A program made the translations under genes and the position numbers. From positions 1 through 32,362 of the forward strand of contig CAYJEX010000015.1 of the NCBI GenBank assembly GCA_964369465.1: a DNA stretch of 32,362 nucleotides, read 5' to 3'. Positions 23,174 through 29,234 of this stretch are shown in pieces. The DNA is from CAYJHC01 sp964369465 (lineage in GTDB: Bacteria > Bacillota > Clostridia > Peptostreptococcales > Anaerovoracaceae). Every line of letters starts with the position of its first letter. The stretch's first letter is position 1. The notes beneath the pieces were generated by a model, which did no database searches, was not told the origin of the DNA, and saw only the letters and a program-made list of their open reading frames with translations.

Positions 23174-24364
23174 ATGAATCTTGAAAAATTTTACCAAGCT
23201 GAGTATGCGTTAAAGAAAATTGCAAGAAAAACTGGGATTGTTAAGGCACAAAGTATTTGGCCTAACGAAGAAATATTTTTAAAGACGGAAAACCTCCAAA
23301 GAACAGGATCTTTCAAATTGCGAGGGGCTTACTTTAAAATGTCTAAGCTTACGGAGGAAGAAAAGAAAAGAGGGGTTGTTGCATGCTCTGCTGGAAATCA
23401 TGCACAAGGAGTAGCTTTGGCATCGAGAGAAAGTGGAGTAAAAGCCACGATATTTTTGCCAAGTGTAGCCCCGATTTCAAAGGTTGAAGCAACAAGAAGT
23501 TATGGTGCAGAGATTAGACTTATTGATGGAGTATATGATGATGCGTATGAAGCCGCGTGTGCTTTTCAGAAAGAAACGAACGCTGTTTTCATTCATCCTT
23601 TTGATGACGAAGATGTGATTTGTGGACAAGGAACGATAGGTCTAGAAATACTAGAACAAATTCCAGAAGTAGATGCTATTGTAGTTCCAATAGGTGGAGG
23701 CGGATTGATCTCTGGTATTGCATATGTTGTCAAAAAATTAAATCCAAATTGCAAAGTCTATGGTGTTCAAGCAAAAGGGGCGGATAGTATGCATGCTTCT
23801 ATGGAACATTCTTCTAGAGAAAAAATAAAATCAGTAAGTACGTTTGCGGATGGTATTGCAGTAAAAGAACCTGGAGAGATTACATACGATTTGTGCAAAG
23901 AATATGTGGATGAAGTAGTAACAGTTACTGATGATGAAACCGCAGCAGCTATTCTTACGCTTATGGAAAAAGAAAAGCTAGTAGCAGAAGGTGCGGGTGC
24001 AGTTGCTGTAGCGGCAATAATGTTTGGCAAAATACCAGTTGAAGGTAAAAAAATATGTGCTATTGTTTCTGGAGGGAATATAGATGTGAATATTTTGTCT
24101 AGAGTTGTAAATAGAGGGTTGCAAATGTCTGGAAGAGTTACGGAGATATCTGTAGAGTTACTCGATAAACCAGGACAATTACAGTCTGTCGCATCAATGA
24201 TTGCTGAAGAAGGTGCAAATGTTACGAAAGTAAATCATAAGGTAGGTGGTGAAAATGCAAGGGTAACGGATTGTGTTTTGCATATAACGTTAGAAACAAG
24301 AAACCATGAACATTTGGAACAAATAAAAAATAGATTTAGAAGAGATGGGTATAAATTAGTATAA
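23174..24364 (+). CDS. ilvA: Threonine ammonia-lyase (threonine dehydratase) with ACT domain
   Basis: A 396-residue PLP enzyme that turns threonine into 2-oxobutyrate and ammonia. The PLP lysine is K48 in GSFKLRGAYFKM. SAGNHAQGVA and the phosphate-binding GGGGLISGIA (about 174-183) are intact. A single C-terminal ACT domain (about 322-396) suggests allosteric control. The length is that of the shorter form between catabolic TdcB and long biosynthetic IlvA; the symbol could equally be tdcB. A GGAGGG site sets the start. The RidA gene follows 45 bases later, so the toxic enamine/imine product is likely cleared at once. Confidence 0.92.
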   Translation: MNLEKFYQAEYALKKIARKTGIVKAQSIWPNEEIFLKTENLQRTGSFKLRGAYFKMSKLTEEEKKRGVVACSAGNHAQGVALASRESGVKATIFLPSVAPISKVEATRSYGAEIRLIDGVYDDAYEAACAFQKETNAVFIHPFDDEDVICGQGTIGLEILEQIPEVDAIVVPIGGGGLISGIAYVVKKLNPNCKVYGVQAKGADSMHASMEHSSREKIKSVSTFADGIAVKEPGEITYDLCKEYVDEVVTVTDDETAAAILTLMEKEKLVAEGAGAVAVAAIMFGKIPVEGKKICAIVSGGNIDVNILSRVVNRGLQMSGRVTEISVELLDKPGQLQSVASMIAEEGANVTKVNHKVGGENARVTDCVLHITLETRNHEHLEQIKNRFRRDGYKLV

Positions 24365-24409
24365 TATTTAATTGTTGATTAGTTATTTTGTTAAAAATAG
24401 GAGGAAATT

Positions 24410-24793
24410 ATGTCAAACTCAATCAAAGCCATTTTGTCAAAAGAAGCGCCTGCGCCGATAGGCCCATATTCACAAGCCATTCAGTATGGAGACATGTTAT
24501 ATTGTTCTGGACAAATACCATTAGATGCAGAGAGTGGTGAAATTGTTGGAACAACCATTGAAGAACAAACAGAAAAAGTGTGTAAAAATATAGAGGCAGT
24601 ATTAAAAGAAGCAGGTTATGATTTTTCGAATATAATTAAAACGATGTGTTTCTTGGATGATATGGCAAATTTTGCAGCTTTTAATGGTGTATATGCAAAA
24701 TATTTTGTATCAAATCCCGCAAGATCGTGCGTGGCGGCTAAAGAACTTCCGAAAAAAGTATTAGTAGAAATCGAAGTAATTGCAGCCAAATAA
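24410..24793 (+). CDS. ridA: RidA family enamine/imine deaminase
   Basis: A 127-residue protein of the RidA (YjgF/YER057c/UK114) family. Marks are the start KEAPAPIGPYSQAIQYGDMLY, CSGQIPLD, and the key arginine R105 in NPARSCVAAKELPK, with VEIEVIA at the end. It hydrolyses reactive 2-aminoacrylate or 2-aminocrotonate released by PLP dehydratases. Members form trimers. Position directly after the threonine dehydratase is the classic functional link. It uses an AGGAGG site. The bidirectional hairpin at 24846-24881 ends the unit. Confidence 0.95.
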   Translation: MSNSIKAILSKEAPAPIGPYSQAIQYGDMLYCSGQIPLDAESGEIVGTTIEEQTEKVCKNIEAVLKEAGYDFSNIIKTMCFLDDMANFAAFNGVYAKYFVSNPARSCVAAKELPKKVLVEIEVIAAK

Positions 24794-24845
24794 AAAATTG
24801 TTTTTGCAATATATTTGTGAAAAGAATAAATCTCTATATAAAAAA

Positions 24846-24892
24846 GCCATAAACATAAAATATTTAATTTATGTTTATGGCTTATTGTTTTT
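24846..24892. terminator. Bidirectional terminator after the ridA gene
   Basis: GCCATAAACATAAA (24846-24859) pairs perfectly with TTTATGTTTATGGC (24868-24881) around an 8-base loop. T-rich tracts follow on the plus side (24886-24892) and A-rich DNA precedes, so it also works for the minus-strand peptide gene at 25084. Confidence 0.88.
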
Positions 24893-24910
24893 TTGCAAAT
24901 TAGAGTAGTG

Positions 24911-24965
24911 ATATCATAATTTTACAAATTATTCAATTTCCTCTTTTGACGTTTTACAAAATAGA
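24911..24965 (+). repeat. 55-base sequence left of the scaffold gap, identical to 25066-25120
   Basis: Every base from 24911 to 24965 is repeated exactly at 25066-25120, immediately either side of 100 N. This is the pattern of two overlapping contig ends joined by a placeholder gap. The left copy carries the 3' end of the small minus-strand gene. Confidence 0.95.
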
Positions 24966-25065
24966 NNNNNNNNNNNNNNNNNNNNNNNNNNNNNNNNNNN
25001 NNNNNNNNNNNNNNNNNNNNNNNNNNNNNNNNNNNNNNNNNNNNNNNNNNNNNNNNNNNNNNNNN
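24966..25065. other. Scaffold gap of 100 N
   Basis: Exactly 100 undetermined bases, a usual fixed gap size. Given the identical 55-base flanks, true missing sequence may be zero and the real locus shorter by 155 bases. Confidence 0.98.
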
Positions 25066-25120
25066 ATATCATAATTTTACAAATTATTCAATTTCCTCTT
25101 TTGACGTTTTACAAAATAGA
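25066..25120 (+). repeat. 55-base sequence right of the scaffold gap, identical to 24911-24965
   Basis: Second copy of the duplicated gap flank. It overlaps the complete 3' part of the small minus-strand gene at 25084-25188. A true 55-base repeat cannot be excluded. Confidence 0.95.
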
Positions 25121-25188
25121 ACTGCAATGAACGCAAGTAATGCAGTTGTAGCTACGGCTATTCTCACAATTGTTGATACTGTTTTCAT
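25084..25188 (-). CDS. 34-residue single-helix membrane peptide
   Basis: A short gene with a perfect AAAAGGAGGT ribosome site ahead of the ATG at 25188. The peptide starts MKTVSTIVRIAVATTALLAF, continues IAVLFCKTSKEEIE and ends. One membrane helix covers about residues 8-26; the tail is charged and holds a Cys. No homologue is known to me. If the gap collapses, its stop would lie next to the bidirectional terminator at 24846-24881, which would end its transcript. A TATAAT on the minus strand at 25234-25239 may serve as its -10. Confidence 0.6.
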   Translation of the reverse strand: MKTVSTIVRIAVATTALLAFIAVLFCKTSKEEIE

Positions 25189-25227
25189 TGGATTACCTCC
25201 TTTTGTTATCTTGAAATAAAATACGTT

Positions 25228-25252
25228 AAAAGAATTATAGTTAATATATTAT
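25228..25252 (+). repeat. 25-base direct repeat, first copy
   Basis: It matches 25368-25392 at 22 of 25 positions (AAAAGAAYTATAGTYAATAK core). The two copies lie 140 bases apart in the 303-base gene-free stretch between the small peptide and the NAD(P)HX repair gene. This copy covers the possible -10 of the small gene. Confidence 0.6.
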
Positions 25253-25336
25253 TATATTTAAATGCAAGCATTATGTTTGTTGAGAAGATTTTGATTTTCT
25301 CAAAAGAATAAATATCGTAAAATCTATTCCAACTCA

Positions 25337-25359
25337 TCCTATATTTCTTAAATATAGGA
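25337..25359. promoter_or_regulatory. Inverted repeat in the gene-free stretch
   Basis: TCCTATATTT (25337-25346) and AAATATAGGA (25350-25359), perfect 10-base arms with a 3-base loop. No T-run follows, so it is more likely an operator or a structured leader than a terminator. Confidence 0.45.
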
Positions 25360-25367
25360 TATATTGA

Positions 25368-25392
25368 AAAAGAACTATAGTCAATAGATTAT
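25368..25392 (+). repeat. 25-base direct repeat, second copy
   Basis: Second copy of the repeat at 25228. It also forms a hairpin with the DNA after it: GAAAAAG (25366-25372) with CTTTTTC (25396-25402), and CTATA with TATAG inside. The T-rich stretch after it makes it terminator-like, just upstream of the promoter at 25414. Confidence 0.5.
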
Positions 25393-25413
25393 AGGCTTTT
25401 TCTTCTTGTTTTA

Positions 25414-25422
25414 TGGTATAAT
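25414..25422 (+). promoter_or_regulatory. Extended -10 promoter of the NAD(P)HX repair gene
   Basis: TGG plus TATAAT (25417-25422), a perfect extended -10 with no clear -35. It is 70 bases upstream of the start and just after the hairpin described at 25368. Confidence 0.6.
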
Positions 25423-25491
25423 CACATCTAGCGGTACAATTATAGTTATGAAATACGTAAGATATAGTATTGTGATAAGGAAAGACAACTA

Positions 25492-27024
25492 ATGAGAATA
25501 ATAACGTCCGATGAGCAACGAAAAATCGAATCAATTATTGAAATGAAAGGGACTCCTCTTATTGACTTGATGGAGAAAGCAGGCTACTTTGTGTACAAAC
25601 ATGTTTGCGACAAATTTTCGGATTCCCTAAGCAAAATGAAAATTGTAATACTGTGTGGATCTGGAGGGAACGGAGGCGATGGCCTTGTGTCAGGCAGATG
25701 GTTTTGTAATGATGGAATAAATGCAAAAATTATTATATGCGAAAAAATGCCAAAAAACCAAGATTCAATTATAATGTATGACGAAGCGACAAAAAATGGG
25801 GTAGAAATAATAAAAGGAGCAACTAACCTAAAGACTGCGTTAGAAGCAATAAAAAGTGCTGATATAATTATTGATGCAGGATTTGGAATAGGATTCAGAG
25901 GAGAATTTTCAAATAATGTTTCTGAACTATTCTCTGCTTGTAACTATAATAAAAACGCATATAAATTAGCGATAGACATTCCTAGTGGAGTTGGTTCTGA
26001 TTCTGGAATAGCTTGTAAAAATGCTTTTATTGCGGACGTAACAATAACGATGATAGGGATAAAACCTGCAAATGTTTTTAAAATATCATCTGAATATGTA
26101 GGTAAAACAGAATTATATGACATTGATATTGATGAAAAAATATACGATCAGTGTGAAACTAAAATACAAACGATTGAAGAAAAAACAGTAGAAGAATTAC
26201 TTCCTATGAGAAAAGAAAACTCACATAAAGGTGAGTTTGGGAAGTTAATAATTGTAGCAGGTTCAGATAGATATAGGGGTGCAGCTGTTCTAAATACAAA
26301 GGGTGCTTTGGTAAGCGGAGTGGGGCTAATAAGTGTATGCGCTTCGGAAAAAGTATTAGCTGCTATTTCTTTTCATTGTCCAGAAGCTATATTGATTGAC
26401 ATAGACAATGACCTGGTGTATTTTAAAGAAACACTAAAAAATGCTACAACGTGCACTTTTGGAAGTGGAGTAATTTATGATAAAAGTGCGGAAGAAATGT
26501 TTGCGCGTATATTGAAGAATACAACTTGCCCGTTGATAGTTGATGCAGGTGGATTAAGTGTGATTGCTAAAGATATCGAAATGCTAAAAGGCTTAAATCG
26601 GAAGATAGTTCTTACGCCACATTTGGGTGAATTTGCAAAACTTATAAAAAAATCAGTTGAAGAGGTTAAAAGTGATAAACTTAGGCTAGCAATGGATTTT
26701 GCAAAAGAATATAATGTTGTTTTGGTGTTGAAAAGTGAAAACACACTTGTTGCGGATCCAAATGGAAGAACTTACATATGCACAGATGGTAATTCGGGTT
26801 TGGCAAAGGGAGGGAGCGGTGATTTGCTTTGTGGCATTATATCGTCGTTTTGTGCTATGAAGATGGACTTGATGGACGCTTCTTTGCTAGGGGTGTTTGC
26901 GCATTCTAAGGCGGCAGATTTGATGCTTGATGATTTTTCAAAACATTCAATAACACCTTCATTAGTTTTGGAATATTTATCTAAAGTTTTTTTGCAAATG
27001 GATAAGAACAAAAAAAGTCGCTAA
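25492..27024 (+). CDS. nnr: Bifunctional NAD(P)H-hydrate epimerase / ADP-dependent dehydratase
   Basis: A 510-residue fusion that repairs hydrated NADH and NADPH. The N-terminal YjeF_N epimerase domain (about 1-215) has the GSGGNGGDG loop (D63) and KLAIDIPSGVGSDSG. The C-terminal ribokinase-like dehydratase domain (about 225-505) has HKGEFGKLIIVAGS, TPHLGEFAKL and the catalytic GNSGLAKGGSGDLLCGII (D444). Both active sites look intact and the length is normal for the bacterial fusion. It stands alone after an extended -10 promoter. Its last codons lie inside the terminator of the convergent tRNA gene. Confidence 0.93.
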   Translation: MRIITSDEQRKIESIIEMKGTPLIDLMEKAGYFVYKHVCDKFSDSLSKMKIVILCGSGGNGGDGLVSGRWFCNDGINAKIIICEKMPKNQDSIIMYDEATKNGVEIIKGATNLKTALEAIKSADIIIDAGFGIGFRGEFSNNVSELFSACNYNKNAYKLAIDIPSGVGSDSGIACKNAFIADVTITMIGIKPANVFKISSEYVGKTELYDIDIDEKIYDQCETKIQTIEEKTVEELLPMRKENSHKGEFGKLIIVAGSDRYRGAAVLNTKGALVSGVGLISVCASEKVLAAISFHCPEAILIDIDNDLVYFKETLKNATTCTFGSGVIYDKSAEEMFARILKNTTCPLIVDAGGLSVIAKDIEMLKGLNRKIVLTPHLGEFAKLIKKSVEEVKSDKLRLAMDFAKEYNVVLVLKSENTLVADPNGRTYICTDGNSGLAKGGSGDLLCGIISSFCAMKMDLMDASLLGVFAHSKAADLMLDDFSKHSITPSLVLEYLSKVFLQMDKNKKSR

Positions 27025-27046
27025 ACTAATAGTAAATTTAGCGACT
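27009..27046 (-). terminator. Terminator of tRNA-Lys, overlapping the 3' end of nnr
   Basis: On the minus strand AGTCGCTAAA (plus 27037-27046) pairs with TTTAGCGACT (plus 27016-27025), followed by a run of T (plus 27010-27016). The right arm includes the last codons and stop of nnr. On the plus strand there is no T-run. Confidence 0.8.
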
Positions 27047-27055
27047 AAGTAAATA

Positions 27056-27131
27056 TGGTACACCATCACGGGTTTGAACCGTGGACACCCTGATTAAGAG
27101 TCAGGTGCTCTGCCAGCTGAGCTAATGGTGC
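27056..27131 (-). tRNA. tRNA-Lys (anticodon CTT)
   Basis: A 76-base cloverleaf with encoded CCA. The acceptor arm GCACCAT pairs with ATGGTGT with one G-U pair. The D arm holds GCTCAGCTGGCAGAGC. The anticodon loop is CTCTTAA between CCTGA and TCAGG, giving anticodon CTT, which reads AAG. The T arm is CACGG-TTCAAAC-CCGTG. The gene is single, with its own promoter and terminator, not part of an rRNA cluster. Confidence 0.95.
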
Positions 27132-27151
27132 ATGTTGCTGACAAAAAGAAG

Positions 27152-27179
27152 TTTATCATATTAGAACTTTCTATGTCAA
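27152..27179 (-). promoter_or_regulatory. Promoter of tRNA-Lys
   Basis: On the minus strand TTGACA (27174-27179), a 16-base spacer and GATAAA (27152-27157), about 20 bases before the mature 5' end. The -35 is perfect; the -10 matches at four positions. Confidence 0.6.
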
Positions 27180-27342
27180 GAAAAAAGCTAAGAAAAGAAA
27201 GTAAAAAAGGAATATGTGGATTCATATTAAATTATAAATCAATTTACAATGTCGATCGCAAAAGATGATATACAACTTATGAATATAGGTGCAAAATGCT
27301 TGACTGTGAGATAGAAAATTAGGAGGAATATAAGGAGGAGAC

Positions 27343-28278
27343 ATGCGAATACTGGACAATGAAATTACTATTGAAAACAAAACAATGTTTGATGAATACC
27401 TTGAAAGGTGCAAATATAAAACGTCCTCCCTCTCTTTTACGGCACTTAATATGTGGAAGGACGTAAATGAATATTCATGGCAAAATATAGGTGAGTACTT
27501 GTGCATTGCGGGTGTAAGTCACATAGATACAAAAGAAGGCACGAAACCATATATGTTTTACCCGCTTTCAAAAGACGGAAAATACGACACGAAAGAACTT
27601 AGAAAAACAATTTTGAAGTGCAAGGAAATATTTGAACAAAAGGGATTTGAATTTATCTTAAGAAAAGTTCCTTTTGGAATTTTAAATGAAATTTTGAAAT
27701 CGTTTCCAGAAGAATTTGAATTTCTGGATGATAGAGCGAATTATGATTACCTGCATTCTAAAACTGACTTAATAGAACTCCAAGGTAAAGACTTTCAGGC
27801 AAAGCGAAATAATATCAAACACTTTGAGAGAGCACATAGATTTAAATATGTAAAAATAGATGAAACTTTGAATGATGACATATCTGAATTCCTAGACAGA
27901 TGGTTTGAAGTGAGAAAAAGTGAAATGCCTGAGATTGAAAATTTTATCAAGAACGAAGAAAACACAATGAGGAATGTTTTTTCCAACTACAAAGCTGCGG
28001 AATATGTAGGTGGAGTGATATATGTAGATGGAAAAGTGGAAGCGATCAGCGTGGGAGGTATTTCCAGCAAAGACACGGTTACGGTTCATATTGAGAAAGC
28101 AAATAGAGATATGAGAGGGCTGTATCAAGTTATTAATCGTGAATTTTGTAAACATATGCCTCAAAGTATACGATATGTTAATCGAGAAGACGACATGGGG
28201 ATGTTATATATGAGAAGAACAAAACTCTCCTACAAACCTATTGAAATGATTGAAAAATATATAGTAAAAATTAATTGA
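27343..28278 (+). CDS. DUF2156 (phosphatidylglycerol lysyltransferase-like C-domain) protein
   Basis: A 311-residue protein of the DUF2156 type, related to the catalytic domain of aminoacyl-phosphatidylglycerol synthases (a double GNAT fold). It lacks the membrane helices of MprF. Typical segments are KTSSLSFTALNMWKDVNEYS near the start, FQAKRNNIKHFERAH (about 152-166), SVGGISSKDTVTVHIEKANR and GLYQVINREF, ending RYVNREDDMGMLYMRRTKLS. It probably moves an aminoacyl or acyl group from a tRNA or CoA donor; the acceptor is unknown. A strong AAGGAGG site precedes it. It lies near a tRNA-Lys gene on the other strand, but this is no proof of link. A GNAT gene follows 121 bases later. Confidence 0.85.
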   Translation: MRILDNEITIENKTMFDEYLERCKYKTSSLSFTALNMWKDVNEYSWQNIGEYLCIAGVSHIDTKEGTKPYMFYPLSKDGKYDTKELRKTILKCKEIFEQKGFEFILRKVPFGILNEILKSFPEEFEFLDDRANYDYLHSKTDLIELQGKDFQAKRNNIKHFERAHRFKYVKIDETLNDDISEFLDRWFEVRKSEMPEIENFIKNEENTMRNVFSNYKAAEYVGGVIYVDGKVEAISVGGISSKDTVTVHIEKANRDMRGLYQVINREFCKHMPQSIRYVNREDDMGMLYMRRTKLSYKPIEMIEKYIVKIN

Positions 28279-28399
28279 TTGAAAATGTTGCAAAACCCTA
28301 AAATGATAATGTGCGTATTGCTGTGATAAATATTATTTTTGGCAAATAATTTTAAGCATACAAATTGTAAATTATTAAAAAAGAAGTAAAGGAAAAAAT

Positions 28400-28849
28400 A
28401 TGATAAAAATAGTAGAAGGCAAATTAGAAGAGTATGGAAATATTGCAAGTTTCTTCGTGAAACATGGTCTTGAATTTTCCGAAAATGCCCCTATTCCAAC
28501 AACAGTAGTTAATATATGGAAAGCAGTAGAGGAAGAAAAACTTGTCGGAGCCATCGTTTTAGCTGTAAGAGAAGGGAAGTATATTGTAGATGGACTGGCA
28601 GTAGAAAATGATTGTCGTGGTGCAGGAGTTGGAAAAAAACTTTACGAAGTATTGGAAAATAAGGTAAAGGAAAAAAATGGAGAGCATATATTCTTAGTGG
28701 CTAGAATTCCAGAATTCTGGGACAAAGCAGGATTTGAGGCAGTTGACAAAAAAGAAGCCCCCAATTTTTTCGAATGCTTAACTTGTGCCCAATTTGAAAA
28801 AACATGTTATCCAAAAGTCATGAAAAAAAGAATGAATATAGACAAATAA
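28400..28849 (+). CDS. GNAT-family N-acetyltransferase
   Basis: A 149-residue protein of the GNAT fold. The acetyl-CoA pyrophosphate loop is R73-G-A-G-V-G-K79 in CRGAGVGKKLYEVLENK, preceded by the strand YIVDGLAVEND. The strand HIFLVAR and the helix with IPEFWDKAGFEAVDKKEAP follow the family order. It resembles the small ArgA-like acetyltransferase type with FWxKxGF. The substrate is unknown. It has a weak AAAGGA site. Degenerate 23-base repeats lie directly after its stop. Confidence 0.85.
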   Translation: MIKIVEGKLEEYGNIASFFVKHGLEFSENAPIPTTVVNIWKAVEEEKLVGAIVLAVREGKYIVDGLAVENDCRGAGVGKKLYEVLENKVKEKNGEHIFLVARIPEFWDKAGFEAVDKKEAPNFFECLTCAQFEKTCYPKVMKKRMNIDK

Positions 28850-28850
28850 G

Positions 28851-28893
28851 AAATAGCGAATTAGGGCAAATAAAAATAGTGAATTAAGACAAA
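28851..28893 (+). repeat. Degenerate 23-base tandem repeat after the GNAT gene
   Basis: AAATAGCGAATTAGGGCAAA (28851-28870) and AAATAGTGAATTAAGACAAA (28874-28893) match at 17 of 20 positions with period 23. The last codons of the GNAT gene (about 28832-28850) look like a third, weaker copy. Confidence 0.5.
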
Positions 28894-28901
28894 CAAAAAC
28901 A

Positions 28902-28931
28902 TTGCTAACAAAGCATATAATGTGATATAAT
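28902..28931 (+). promoter_or_regulatory. Promoter of the SecG gene
   Basis: TTGCTA (28902-28907), an 18-base spacer and TATAAT (28926-28931). A second TATAAT (28916-28921) overlaps the spacer. The start point would fall near 28938, after the TTG at 28931, which rules out that codon as the start. Confidence 0.65.
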
Positions 28932-28957
28932 TGAATGGTTATAGGGGAGGTGACGAA

Positions 28958-29191
28958 GTGACAACATTTTTGATGATAATATTAGCAGTAGTTAGTTTAG
29001 TTCTCATAGCTAGCATCTTGTTACAATCAAGTAATAGTGCGGGTATGTCAGGGGCTATTGGTGGAGGAGCGGAACAATTCTTTGGGAAGAAAAGAAGCAA
29101 GGGTTATGAAGCGCTTTTATCAAAACTTACTACAGTTTGTGCAGTATTGTTTATAGTAGTTTCGCTAGCATTGGTTATGCTAGAAAACTAA
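28958..29191 (+). CDS. secG: Preprotein translocase subunit SecG
   Basis: A 77-residue protein starting at GTG 28958. A longer reading from TTG 28931 would put the strong AGGGGAGGTGA ribosome site inside the coding part, and that codon lies upstream of the predicted transcript start. Two membrane helices (about 2-22 and 54-74) flank the SecG hallmark ILLQSSNSAGMSGAIGGGAE, then FFGKKRSKGYEALLSKLT. It is the small partner of SecY and SecE in the export channel. The pyrophosphatase gene follows 43 bases later. Confidence 0.93.
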   Translation: MTTFLMIILAVVSLVLIASILLQSSNSAGMSGAIGGGAEQFFGKKRSKGYEALLSKLTTVCAVLFIVVSLALVMLEN

Positions 29192-29234
29192 TAATATATT
29201 AAAATTTTATAAGGAATTTATTAGGAGGAAAAAA

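Noticed and set aside
28931..28957. TTG at 28931 as an earlier SecG start
   Set aside because: The codon overlaps the -10 box, and the ribosome site would lie inside the coding part. GTG 28958 fits both signals.
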